Source: Corticium candelabrum
Lineage: Eukaryota; Porifera; Homoscleromorpha; Homosclerophorida; Plakinidae
NCBI RefSeq assembly: GCF_963422355.1
Contig: NC_085093.1
Location: 6,713,987-6,777,986, forward strand
Reading direction: 5' to 3'
DNA: 64,000 bases
Part shown: in pieces, positions 38,888 through 49,595 of the stretch
How the letters are laid out: each line of letters starts with the position of its first letter
Position numbering within the stretch: position 1 is the first letter of the stretch
Program-made: the position numbers and the translations under genes
Notes under the pieces: model-generated
The model's input: only the letters and a program-made list of their open reading frames with translations
What the model was told of the DNA's origin: nothing
The model's database searches: none

Positions 38888-39715
38888 ATAATATATACAG
38901 TATATATACAGTATATTATACAGTATATATACAGATATTATACAGTATATTATACAGTATATATACAGTATATTATACAGTATATATACAGATATTATAC
39001 AGTATATTATACAGTATATATACAGTATATTATACAGAATATTATACAGCATATATGCAGTATATTGTACAGTATATTATACAGTATATATACAGTATAT
39101 TATACATTATATTATACAGTATATATACAGTATATTATACAGTATATATACAGTATATATACAGTATATTATACAGCATATATACAGATATTATACAGCA
39201 TATATGCAGTATATTGTACAGTATATATACAGTATATTATACAGTATATATACAGTATATTATACAGTATATATACAGTATATTATACAGTATATTATAC
39301 AGTATATTATACAGTATATCATACAGTATATATACAGTATATTATACAGCATATATACAGTATATTATACAGTATATTATACAGTATATATGCAGTATAT
39401 TATACAGAATATTATACAGTATATTATACACTATATTATACAGAATATTATACCGTATATTATACGCTATATATTATACAGAATATTATACAGTATATTA
39501 TACAGCATATATGCAGTACATTGTACAGTATATTATACAGTATATATACAGATATTATACAGCATATATACAGTATATCATACAGTATATTAGACAGTAT
39601 ATATACAGATATTATACAGCATATATGCAGTATATTGTACAGTATATATACAGTATATATACAGTATATTATACAGCATATATACAGTATATATACAGTA
39701 TATATGCAGTATGTG
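38888..39715. repeat. AT-rich minisatellite, about 22-bp unit
   Basis: Tandem units built from TATATACAG and TATATTATACAG run for about 830 bp. The unit carries no stop in two plus-strand frames, producing spurious Tyr/Ile/Gln-rich frames of over 300 codons. It fills most of intron 3 of the Ginger1 transposase. Confidence 0.95.
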
Positions 39716-39881
39716 TTAGCTTCTTTATTTATGTTAGTAATTATGAACAATTTGTGTTTGTTGACCGTACATGTGTTTTCCTTTTTCTCAAAGGCATGGT
39801 GTTCCGAAGAAATTATTGACAGATCAAGGCAGAGAATTTGTAAACGAGGTTGGCAAATAGCAAATTTAGTCTTATTGCAAG

Positions 39882-39886
<5 letters not shown>

Positions 39887-39974
<88 letters not shown>
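39887..39974. repeat. (TG)n microsatellite
   Basis: About 88 bp of TG in intron 4 of the Ginger1 gene. Confidence 0.95.
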
Positions 39975-39976
<2 letters not shown>

Positions 39977-42737
39977 TCAATCAGTCACTGTCTAAATGTG
40001 TGGAATATCATTGCAGGTAAATGAACATTTGTCACAAATTTTTGGCATTACGCACAAAATAACTGCAGCCTACCACCCACAGACCAATGGTTTAGACGAA
40101 CGAACCAATGGGACTCTGAAACGTGCTCTAAGCAAGCTAGTCAATGAACACCAGAATGACTGGGATGTCTACTTAGACCCAGTGTTGTTTGGCTTGCAAA
40201 CAAGTGTTCAAGAAAGTTCAAAGTACACACCTTTCTTTCTTATGTATAATCGAAAAGCTCGTCTACCAGTTCAACTAGACCATTTAGAAGAAGAAGAAAT
40301 CGAGAACAATAGTTCTCATGAATTTCATAAAGAAGAACATTTGAAGAGAGTTGAAAACATGAAAAGTGTTCATCAACAGGTTAGAACAGCTAGGCCTGTG
40401 TTTTATACATTTTCGAAACCTGCATGACTTTAGTGCGTACACGTTAAATAAAGGAACGAAATTTGTTTGTTGATCTGATTCTTTTGTACAGGTTTTAGAA
40501 AACCTTGCAAAAGCACAAGAAAAACAAAAGAAAACTTATCTGAAGAAAGCAAACAAACGTGGTGTGAAGTCTTTCATCTTTTCTGTCGGCAATTTAGTCT
40601 TGAAAAGAAATACAAACAAAATAAGCAGAAAAGGAGTTCGGCTCCAAAGTAATTGGTTGGGTCCATTTCTAATCATTGATATGTACAATTCTAAGTGCAG
40701 TCTCAAAAACATAAAGACAAGTTGTGTTGAGATGTAAAGTTCACGTATCCCACCTCAAGCCATATCACAAACAGGTGATACACTGTCAAACAGTTTGCAT
40801 AGCATGTTTATGTATTTCTTGTCCATTTGTTGTAATTGCCTGTATGTGTCTGGATGCATGCATATTTAAACCTCTGTTGGACAAGTGTCCATGCATGCAT
40901 TCTTGGATACCACGTGTGCTGACATCTGTTCATATGTATATATACACACCCCACGTTTGCTCTCCACAGTCAATTGATTTTGTGATTTAAAATCTCAGGA
41001 CAGTAATGAAGACCATAGCACAGAAAAGAATGCAACTGACTTGGAAGATGACGTAGTGCCGTCAAGAAAAAGACCTCGACAAGAATCAAAAGAAGATTCG
41101 CAGTAAGCACAGCTGTTAGATGTCGTCAGTGGATGCTTATTTATGATGTATTTTTGTAAGAGCACCAGAAATGAATGAAACAAAACGGGTTAAACAGAGT
41201 CTGGAAAAGAAAGGCAGCTGTGAGGTACACAAATCCTTGGCAAACTCCTGACAACTAGTCTTGTGTTTTAGAAACTGTAGCTCATAATTATGCCAGTAGC
41301 TGGTAAGTTAAAACACTAAATATGTAGACTAAATTATAATTGACACGCTAACTGAGATCATTAGCTAATTGCATGAAGTTGCATTGGTGTCAAAAAGAAA
41401 TGTAAGAAATGATACAGCAAGTAGTGTTTACATTTATGTAATAGTTCAGACCATTTTGAATTTTAAATTTAACTACTTAATTAATTAATACTAACTGTAG
41501 ATTAATTAAGTTATAGTAAATTGCTTACATAATTTCTTTGTTACGTTTGCTTTCAATCACAATTTGTACACTCTACAGTAACCATAAATAGTTGTGCTAT
41601 GTTCATTAGTCATTTGGTGAACAACAGCAACATCAACAACAAGAACAACAACAACAACAACAGACACAGCAACAACAACAACAAAAACAGATGCAACAAC
41701 AACTACAACAACAGACACTACAACAACAACAGACACAACAACAACAACAACAAGAACAACAACAACAACAACAACAACAGGAGAAGAAGAGAGAACAGCA
41801 ACCACAGCCAAAGCTGCAGTGCAATTTGGATATTCTAAAAAGATATGGTGAATGGCTTGATGATACCATCATCCATGCAGCACAGCAGTTGCTGAAGCAA
41901 CAGTTTTCAGGGAAAAAAGGCTTTCAAAACACGCTGTTATCGCAACGACTGCAATTCGAAGTTGCCACTCACAATTCTATTCAGATACACCATGTCCACA
42001 ATCACTGGCTAACAACATCAAGTGATGAGGAGGGAAATGTCCATATATATGATAGTTTAGTTCGATATAAACTGTTAGGGCAACTGAAGCAACAGATTGC
42101 TTCAATATATCGAACCGATCAGACAGAAATAAAAGTCTCCATTGAAGGAGTCCAACAGCAAAAAGGACCAAGCGACTGTGGCCTTTTGCAGTAGCGTTTG
42201 CATTTGACATTGCAGCTGGAGTTGACCCACAAAATATAAACTACATCCAAGCAGAGATGAGGGAGCACCTATTGTCTTGTTTATGTAAAGGAAATATAAC
42301 TCCTTTTCCAAGCTATTTTGGCAAGACAGCATCTGTCAGAAAGTGTAAACCCTCCGTAGTTCGATTTCGTGTATATTGTATATGCAGGCAAACTGAGTGT
42401 TTTGGACAGCAAATGGTACAATGTGATAATTGCCAAGAATGGTATCACTTTAAGTGTGTTGCTTACAACAAACATGGGAAGATATTTTACTGCCCAAATT
42501 GTAGAAAATAGCTCATATGAACAGTTCTGCTGCTTATCTAGTTATGGAAATAGTGAGTCTAGGTATGAAAATTGTTGAAACTTAGTAAACAAACAAGTGT
42601 TGTCTGGTCTGAAGTCTTCATGAGCCCCTAACAGGTTGTACAGAGTACTAGTATATACGTATTACTACGATGTCTTGGAAAATGGTAATAGAATGGTATA
42701 CCAGTAACCTTTATTTTTACTAAACTTGAACAATTTA

Positions 42738-42753
42738 CACACACACACGCACG

Positions 42754-42809
<56 letters not shown>
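42738..42809. repeat. (CA)n microsatellite
   Basis: CA/CG dinucleotides between the Ginger1 stop codon and its right terminal repeat region. Confidence 0.93.
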
Positions 42810-42929
42810 ACATGAAGCGCGTGCGTGCGCAGACACAGACGTTATAGCATCAAATGTCATCAAAACACTCACTCATTTGGTAGTCCACGTCCACTACACG
42901 ATTTTTCCGTGGGGGACACTTTTTGCAGG

Positions 42930-43070
42930 CGGACGGTATTTGTCACGTACTGCCGACAAATCGTGTCTGGGGGGACACTTTTGTAGGGGGACACTTTTGT
43001 AGGGGGACACTTTTGTAGAGGGACACTTTTTGTAGGGGGCCACTTTTTGTAGGGGGACACTATTTATCGT
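42930..43070. repeat. Sub-terminal tandem repeats of the Ginger1 right end
   Basis: At least five copies of GGGGGACACTTTTGTAG, 16-18 bp each, lie side by side. The left end has related but fewer units (ACAAACTGTCCGC near 37342 and 37400) in inverted orientation. Such repeats often act as transposase binding sites. Confidence 0.85.
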
Positions 43071-43074
43071 GACA

Positions 43075-44190
43075 CCAGGACAACCAACTGACAGCTACCC
43101 TATCTTCCACCATGACATTTCTTTTCTGAGCAAGCCTAAGCATGCGAGATGACTTCAAATGCACAGCCAAATTGACCAGTTTCCAGTTGTCGAACCACAT
43201 TTGGTGTACGGCCAACGGATATTGAATAACAAGGTCATTTATGGGCAACCAGAGTAATGACCGAGCAACTAAAACTTTTTGACGTAGTACTATAGTTGCC
43301 CAGGGACTACTTATAGGTGGGACAATTTGTCGTAAACTGATGAGACAAGCTGCAATGAAGAGACAACCACACATTCTCAACAACACAAAAACAAACAACA
43401 CTAATACCAAGAGAACAAGTAGAACGCACAAACAACGCTGAATCACAGGCTACCTGCACACTCAAAGCTCCAATGTAGACACCACAAAGGTAAACGTACT
43501 GCGCATGCGTGTACAAATTCCTATATCTGGCTCAAAATCGTATGGCAAATCCGAGTATTCATGGCGTAACCTCGGTATTCCAGACTGCTCCTACAAGTAA
43601 TGGGAGGAAAGAGTGGGGGAGAGCATGTACACTAGCTATGCTGATGAAGTGCAACATGTACAGCTTATTACCGCTACTAGACACATTTTCCTTAGCCTCG
43701 GCCTCCCAGACCCGTGTAGCGCCGATTTTTGGGAGGTCGAGGCTACTTTTCCCGATGTCACGGCCTGTCACCCACATCTCATTCCCCGAATAGTCCATGG
43801 GCCAAGGTCAAGAAAAGGCTTCAGAAAACAAGTCCCATTCCACCCTCGTGAAGACACAAGTTTCTTATCACCAAATGATAGACATGTCCAAGTACAGCAT
43901 TTCTGCTCTTGTCTCCGTTGCGAAAAGTGTCCGTTTAGCTGTAATTAAATATTTTAATTTAAGCAGCGCTGACGGTCCGTTGTCCGAGGTTGCCCCATAC
44001 GCAGTAGCATTCAAAAGACGTTTGGGAACTAAGTAAATTATTTTCCACACCAAAGTCAGCCCAATATTGCATTTATAATTTATTAATACCACATTTCTTA
44101 CATAAAACTCTCAAAATTGGCAGCTCTAGGTCGCTGTGATATTTACGCTGTCAATCCCCCGTCTGACGATACGCTGCTATCTTAACTTAA
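43075..44190. other. No gene seen; short palindromic element at 43693-43745
   Basis: The minus-strand frame 43446-43060 (128 codons, hydrophobic N terminus) overlaps the transposon end and looks fortuitous. TAGCCTCGGCCTCCCAG at 43693 is mirrored at 43730-43745, a 53-bp hairpin of a family also seen at 49085-49159 and 63720-63762. Confidence 0.5.
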
Positions 44191-46596
44191 TTAATTCTCA
44201 GCAGTATCATCACTATCACTATCATCATCGTCGTCGTCGTCGTCGCCGTCGTCATCATCATCAATAGGAGCATTATGAATATCTACAGCATTGGTGTCGT
44301 CCTCTCCCCGGTCACAGTTACTGCAATTCTCGCATCGACAGATTTCTGTACACTTCAGTTCATTTTTAAAACAACCAGTTTTGCAGCAGCAGTTAAGTAC
44401 TTCTAGAATTGCATCTGGTGCTGGGGGCTGGCTCATCCACTTGATTTCTATTTTTCTTGTCCACACACAATCCAACCGTCTTCATTACAACTTCCGACGG
44501 CAGGAAACGCTTGGAGAGCATGTTTCCAAATGTAGGCTTGGTAGTTGGTCCGTTTGACGTGCAGTGACAGGGCATCGGCTGTTGAGGGGAGGTTCTGGCA
44601 CGCAGGAGCCTTAGCGCAAAAGATTTTGTACCTTGCTTCATTAATTAATAGATGTACAGTTCTGTTGTCCATACAATCGACAAACAAACAATTCGCAACT
44701 TTTTTAGTGTCTAACGAGCATTCAGGGGCTACTCCTTGTTCTGCCATGCCTGCCTGAATTGTACAATCTTTTATTAGAATTTCAAAAGACCGCTTTTTGC
44801 CTTTACCATAGAATGCACTCGTAGTATCGCAACCAGTGAATGCATGATATCCTGGAAGAGAGTTGCATATTTCTGTTCCAAGCGCGTGGGCTAGCCTCGA
44901 CAAATGCACGAAACGCCGCCGGTCCTTGATTCCCGTTAGCCACAGTAATTGAACATGACGAAAACATCCAAAGAGGCTGCATACATGCCAATGACAGCAA
45001 CGTCAGTGTTTGGAGATTTGATGATGATAGTTGATTCTCTAGATTGTGCAGCGTGCGCAGCGTGTAGGAAGAGTCTTGTGTCTGCCTCCTCGTGAGAGCA
45101 CGTTAGCTCAAGAACCTCTGACCGCGATACCTGTTCACCGTCGGTAGATGTCAAGCGGACACGACCGGTTCCAGAACAAACATAAAAATTGATGTTTTGA
45201 GCATCCTACTATAGCAAAAAGAAGTCCACTCGTTTACTAAAAAGTCCAACAAAGCACTCTTGTTGTTTCCAGAGCTTACGTACTTCTTCCACTGCTTTGG
45301 ACATCGCTGAGACGCATTAATAATATGGGAAACAATAACGCCGGCAGAGGCACGCTTGCTGCGCTCTGCATCTTTGATGGATACAGATTGATAGCGATCT
45401 ATGACAAAGTCAACACAAGAAAGCTGATCGTGGTCACGAGTGCCTAATACTGAGCGAAGAATTTGAAAAGCAAGATCTTGAAAAGTGCCTGTAGACCTAG
45501 TAAGTGATTGAATGGTAGCCATTGCGTCGACTAGCAGTGCTGCTCTGCCAATGTTTTCTACCGGGGAGCCATAGCTTTCCAAGAGAGACAGTAAAGAAGA
45601 CTTGGTTGTTTTATTCAAATTACCTTGCGGTGAAGCCAAACACAATGGCAGTGCACTTAAGGAAAACGAAAGGACCATCCGCAAGTCAACATTTCTACTC
45701 GTCGAAATTGCCAACATTCGTGAAAAGAAGCTCGTGTCAGCCTTTACTGCTACATCACGAGAATTAGCTCTGACTGTGACTGTCTTGGCCATCGATGAGA
45801 AAGTTTTCAGCTTCAACTTTTGCAGCTTGTCAAAATATCCAACACTGCCACTAAACAAGCGTTCATGAACAAACTTCTCGGCATGTGTGCTTCCTATTTG
45901 GTACGCTTGCAAGAGGTCGTTCGCGACGTCAGGTGGAGCCATTATTCCAGATGAAATGTTCACAACGCAGCTTAACGCCTCAAATGGATTAGACCAACGT
46001 TCAAGCGTACCAATTACACTCTGAACATCATCTTCGTCTCGCTTTATTCGCGTCAAATCTTTGTGTCGCTTGCTTCTATCAGACTCTTTTGAAATGCCAG
46101 CCAAACTGTGCCACGCCGCAGTTATGGCTGCACGGTCATGTGCTGTGGCGATCCCTCTCTGAACGGCTCCGCATCTCAGACTACTACCAATAACTCCTCC
46201 TTTGGTTTTAGTATCGCGATTTATAGATTGTTCAATGGCCATGTCAACAGGTACTTGTGCGAAGACGCTAGGAGACCTTTGGACAGCAAACCCTCCTGCT
46301 TCTAACAGAGCGTGAGCGTCCGGATGAGTTTCTGCAAGAGAGACCATGTCGTACCAGTAGACAGTGAGATACCGACAGTAGTTTGTTCTGGCGTATGCAA
46401 ACATCCATGGTATCATGTCGTGAAGGCATTGCAAGTGGAGAGACCAGTCTCCAATCCGAGTGAAACGAACAAACTGCGGCAGTAGTTCAATCATATAGCA
46501 GTACGACATCCAAAACGTTGCCGTCTGTCCGCGATCAGAATCGGTGAACTCCATGTACGCAGATTGTATACATTGAAACTGTTTTGAAGACATCAT
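44191..46596 (-). pseudogene. Repeat-type gene with SHEEADTR, GCDTTSAF and Cys-cluster blocks, frameshifted
   Basis: Read on the minus strand from ATG 46596. A 481-codon first frame contains FRWMSYCYM-like WMSYCYMIELLPQF, GDWSLHLQCL, VDMAIEQSINRDTKTKGG and AHDRAAI. A shift near 45200 leads to SGTGRVRLTSTDGEQ and LTCSHEEADTRLFLHA with IIIKSPNTDVAVI (about 45150-44990). A shift near 44970 leads to GIKDRRRFVHL and LPGYHAFTGCDTTSAFYGK. A shift near 44475 leads to QPPAPDAILEVLNCCCKTGC, a CXC-like Cys cluster and a poly-Asp tail. I recognise this block order as a gene family found in many copies in cnidarians and sponges; its biochemical function is unknown to me. The Asp-rich nuclease-like motifs suggest a transposon or nuclease origin. 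Three frameshifts mean a pseudogene, unless they are assembly errors. Confidence 0.7.
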
Positions 46597-47758
46597 TTCT
46601 GCATAATTGGTCTTTGAGAGACTCGGTCGTAGTGTCCTAGTAGCGTCACATCAGTCTAGATCCTTGTTATTCTTCCAATGTCCGCCTCCTTGTAGACATC
46701 CTTTTACGTGATAGTCCGTTCGTAGAAACAAGAAACATCCGTGTTTGTTCTATCTAGAGCCGGTGAGGATATGCTAGTAGAGTATGTACAAATATACCGT
46801 GTACAAAGGTTAGAAGCAAAACGAAGGTGCGTTCACACTAGAGCAGCCTTGACTCAAGGACACTGGAAGATAAAGGCGAAAATATGGTATATGTACATCT
46901 AGATAGCTAGCAGAGTCGCTTGACTAGATATGAACGTAGATGTGAATACAGCTGAGTTTAAACAAGACTTCGCAAACGAGTATATAAGGCTACTAGGCAC
47001 TCAGTGTAAACCCACTAGAAGTCTTTGCTGACGACGGCAATTTCTCAGCATTGCCGCTAACGCACGTTAGTGCAGAGACTTGAGCGCAATCTGTTCGTGT
47101 TTTTCCAGTCTCTCGTTATGTTTTGAATAGTTGCTGTCTAAATACTCATATCTTTTTTCTTCAAGTTAATGTTATGCTTATAAATGCTAGAAAACAGAGT
47201 CTGCCCTCGGAGTACAGAGCGTACTCGCTGTCAGAACCAAAAATAGGCAAATGCAACCGAACGGACAACATTCGCGAAGGGGGACAAGTGAAGAAACGCT
47301 TTAAATGGATTCCTCTAACGTTTCGTAAAAAGAAATGTGTGTCTTCACGTGGGTGGAATGCAACTTCGTCTTTTTGGGACCTGGCCCACAAACTAGAAGT
47401 CGTGCACACAATGTCAACTAGGGGAAATCAAAGTCCCCCCTAGCAAGAGTGTTTGCACAAGACAGCAAAAATACAACTTTCCTCAAAAGAAAGTTCAAGA
47501 ACGTATAAGACAGAAAGTGAAAAAAGTGGCCACCTAGCGTACGGCTCAAGAAAACTGATTTGCCCGAATGCACGTTTCCGTATACTTACGTCACCAGACG
47601 CCTGCACACTAGTTTGCCGGTTAGAATGCATGCATCTGAGGAAGACGAATTATTAGACGTTATTTTTATGGTCAGCGTGAACACACCCTCATGTGGAAAC
47701 TGACGTTGTAGTGTACAAATTATTGCAATCTACGTCTAGCTCCCGTATGTCAAACATC
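46597..47758. other. Intergenic; TATA box and small hairpins near 46980-47080
   Basis: A TATATAAGG box at 46980-46988 is followed within 60-100 nt by two hairpins (CGGCAAT/ATTGCCG near 47034-47055 and TAACG/CGTTA near 47058-47069). No protein-coding gene is seen. A short non-coding transcript is possible but unproven. Confidence 0.35.
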
Positions 47759-48413
47759 ATGGACATGGCGAAGTTCGGTCCTAGGTTCAAGCTCTTGTTG
47801 ATTGGTGACAGTGACGTTGGCAAAGCAGATATTGTGACTCGATTTTGTTATGGCGAGACGTCCTACTCTACATGGATGGTCGGTAGGTTAGGTTGTATTG
47901 CCTATGCATAGACTTCCTCACAAAGACAGTACAATTACATGGGAAGAGGATTGAGTTGCAGATGTGGTTGTTTCGGATTTTATGACTAGTTGAGTTATAG
48001 TCTAGTTGTTCACATTTTTTGTCAACCTAACCTCTCATGTACAGGGATATCGCAGGGCAGAAGAGATTCCGCACCCTCACTAGGTCTTACTACAGAAGAG
48101 CTATGATAAGTAGATAAGAAAAGTTGTTTCATGTTTGGCATTTAGCCGTTCTCATTATTGTAGTATGCACCAGTAGGAGTTGAGAGAATATTATTGGGCA
48201 ATAGGTGTGACATGGGTAACAGAAGGATGGTCAACAAAGAAGATTGAGAACGATTTGCAAGAGCATATTCTCTTCCATTTCTGGAGACAAGTACAAAAAA
48301 TAACATTAACATTGAGCAAGTAAGCTTTTATGGTCAACAAATTGTGGCGCTTCATGTTTTAGGTCATTTCTTTATAGGCGTTTATGACGTTAGCAGAAAA
48401 TATTCTTGAGAAG
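47759..48413 (+). pseudogene. Rab8/Rab10-like small GTPase pseudogene
   Basis: Rab blocks appear in order across GT/AG segments: 47759-47882 (KLLLIGDSDVGKADIVTRF), 47912-47966 (KTVQLHGKRIELQMW), 48045-48109 (WDIAGQKRFRTLTRSYYRRA), about 48167-48319 (LLGNRCDMGNRRMVNKED, stop, ERFARAYSLPFLETSTKNN) and 48378-48413 (AFMTLAENILEK). Rabs are membrane-traffic GTPases of the secretory pathway. Here the P-loop Ser/Thr is Ala (GKA), the exon for the VYDIT segment is missing between 48110 and 48166, an in-frame TGA lies in the fourth segment, and the first intron would be only 29 nt. The prenylated C terminus was not found. Intron positions are retained, so it is a decayed duplicate rather than a retrocopy. 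Confidence 0.85.
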
Positions 48414-48502
48414 GTATGTTTCGTCAATGTTAATTTTGTGAGGGGTCATTTAGAAGTTTAGTCATTTTCACAATTAATCATTGGACAACTTCATGAGTAA
48501 TC

Positions 48503-48865
48503 TCAGCTATGACCCATAAGATACAGGACTTTGTAAAGGTCACAAGATTTGGCGAGTAGTACTCTAAACATGTAGATAGGCCTGAACTGACTTTTGGTTT
48601 GCGAGCTATGTGATTTTGTCTGTCACAGTGCAGAAATGTGCCATGCCTCCTTTGTGTGGCCTAATCTCGGAGCAGTATTTTCTTTATGTTGCATGTGGCA
48701 ACCAGAGACAAAGGACAAACACCCAATCAGATGCTTGAAATGTGTATGAAAGAGTTTCTTACCAGGACAGTAATTCATGTTTGCAATTGCCAGGTCTTGT
48801 CAGAAATAAACAATAGAACATACATGTCTGCAACTGCCAACGCGAAATCAATCACTTTTTTGGCT
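48503..48865. repeat. Diverged direct repeat, copy 1
   Basis: Starts CTCAGCTATGACCCATAAGA and matches the segment at 49234-49595 along about 360 bp, including GTGCCATGCCTCCT and GAGCAGTA[TC]TTTCTTT. The frames inside are short and interrupted. Both copies contain CATACATGTC/CTTACCTGTCC-type ends. Confidence 0.75.
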
Positions 48866-49084
48866 GATGACAGTTATATGGCAATCTAGCATTGTGTAAC
48901 CAGAAGTGACATTTATATCCCGTATATTTGCTAACTGTCTTACTCTGTATTTCTACGACTAGACTACTTGCGAATTTTTTGGTCACGTGAAACTTGTATC
49001 ATTTTAGATTTTACAAGCAGCGTGCTTTTAAAAAGGAAATAGTGTCTAATTTTGTAATTCTCTTTGATAATTCTATCATAGCCT

Positions 49085-49159
49085 TAGCTTCTCAGACACA
49101 TGTTGCACCAATTAAAATTGGTTTCCACGACACTACACGGTTCTGGGAGGCCGAGGCTA
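49085..49159. repeat. Short TAGCCTCGG-type hairpin element
   Basis: TTAGCTTCTCAGACA at the left pairs with TTCTGGGAGGCCGAGGCTAA at the right. It belongs to the same family as 43693-43745. Confidence 0.6.
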
Positions 49160-49233
49160 ATTCTATCGTGGTTTTTTGAAGGCTCATAGCTGCATGAGGA
49201 AGCGAAGGTGTAAATACAGCTTCAATTACTAAT

Positions 49234-49595
49234 TTCAGCTATGAGTCATAAGAAACAGGACTTTGTAAAATCACGAGACTTGGCGAGTAGCGTATGCTAA
49301 ATGTGTAGGGCTGAACCGACATCTGGTGTGCAGACTATGTGGCTAACTGGCTGACATTGTCTGTCACACTGCAGGAATGTGCCATGCCTCCTGTGCGGGG
49401 CCCAATTACCGAGCAGTACTTTCTTTCTGTCGTATGCGGCAACCAAAGACAATGGTCGAACAGCCGATCAGATCCACAAAACGTTCATGAAAGAATTACT
49501 TACCAGAACAGTGTATTGCATGTTTGTAATTGCCTGATCTTGTCAGAAGTAAGCAACAGAACTTACCTGTCCACAACAGGTCATGCAAAATAAAT
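49234..49595. repeat. Diverged direct repeat, copy 2
   Basis: The second copy of the segment at 48503-48865. It carries an open frame (ECAMPPVRGPITEQYFLSVV...) that is not intact in copy 1, so it could be an exon-like remnant of an unrecognised gene or part of a repeat family. Confidence 0.75.

Larger units (their letters stand above)
37414..42511 (+). pseudogene. Ginger1 transposase: integrase, GPY/F, Ulp1 protease, PHD finger
   Basis: Exons are 37414-37546, 37741-37922, 38481-38731, 39794-39848, 40017-40379, 40492-40774, 40999-41102, 41161-41224 and 41610-42511, about 778 codons. The H2C2 finger has HDSPH but then CDKY where CxxC is expected. The DDE core is GVDLMGKFP, LLTDQGREFVNE and TNGLDERTNGTLKRAL. 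NWLGPFLIIDM is the GPY/F motif, followed by VHVSHLKPYH. A Lys/Arg-rich stretch (SRKRPRQ) may be a nuclear signal. A Gln tract leads to a C48-type protease (HNHWLT, VHIYDSL, QQKGPSDCGL) and a C4HC3 PHD finger (YCICRQTE ... CDNCQEWYHFKC ... YCPNCRK) ending at TAG. One-base frameshifts lie at about 40715-40727 and just after the protease Cys (about 42180). The introns hold a 22-bp minisatellite and (TG)n. Confidence 0.85.
37313..43074 (+). mobile_element. Ginger1-type DNA transposon, nearly complete
   Basis: The left terminus TGTAGCAACAAATTCCGTCC (37313) and the inverted right terminus, read as TGTCACGATAAATAGTGTCC and ending at 43074, share TGT starts and the block GTCCCCCTACA[CA]AAA. The flanks are CCGG (37309-37312) and CCAG (43075-43078), a possible degenerate 4-bp target duplication. 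Between them lies one multi-exon gene with the Ginger1 domain set: gypsy-like integrase, GPY/F, Ulp1-like protease and PHD finger. Ginger1 elements are cut-and-paste transposons whose transposase is related to Ty3/gypsy integrases. The absence of LTRs, RT and gag supports this over a retrotransposon. The termini are diverged, so the exact end points are inferred. Confidence 0.8.

Noticed and set aside
38798..40024. Open frames of 314-408 codons rich in Tyr, Ile, Gln
   Set aside because: They are read-through of the ATATACAGTATATTATACAG minisatellite and a TG tract; no domain and no codon variety.
41599..41838. Asn-rich frame 41599-41838 and opposing Val- or Cys-rich frames
   Set aside because: Shadow frames of the CAA/CAG glutamine tract of the Ginger1 linker.
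37710..42511. LTR retrotransposon (gypsy) interpretation
   Set aside because: Integrase is gypsy-like, but no LTRs, gag, protease or RT are present; instead TIRs, introns, a Ulp1-like protease and a PHD finger point to Ginger1.
43060..43446. 128-codon minus-strand frame with hydrophobic N terminus
   Set aside because: Overlaps the Ginger1 right end, has no recognisable domain and no supporting splice or promoter signal.
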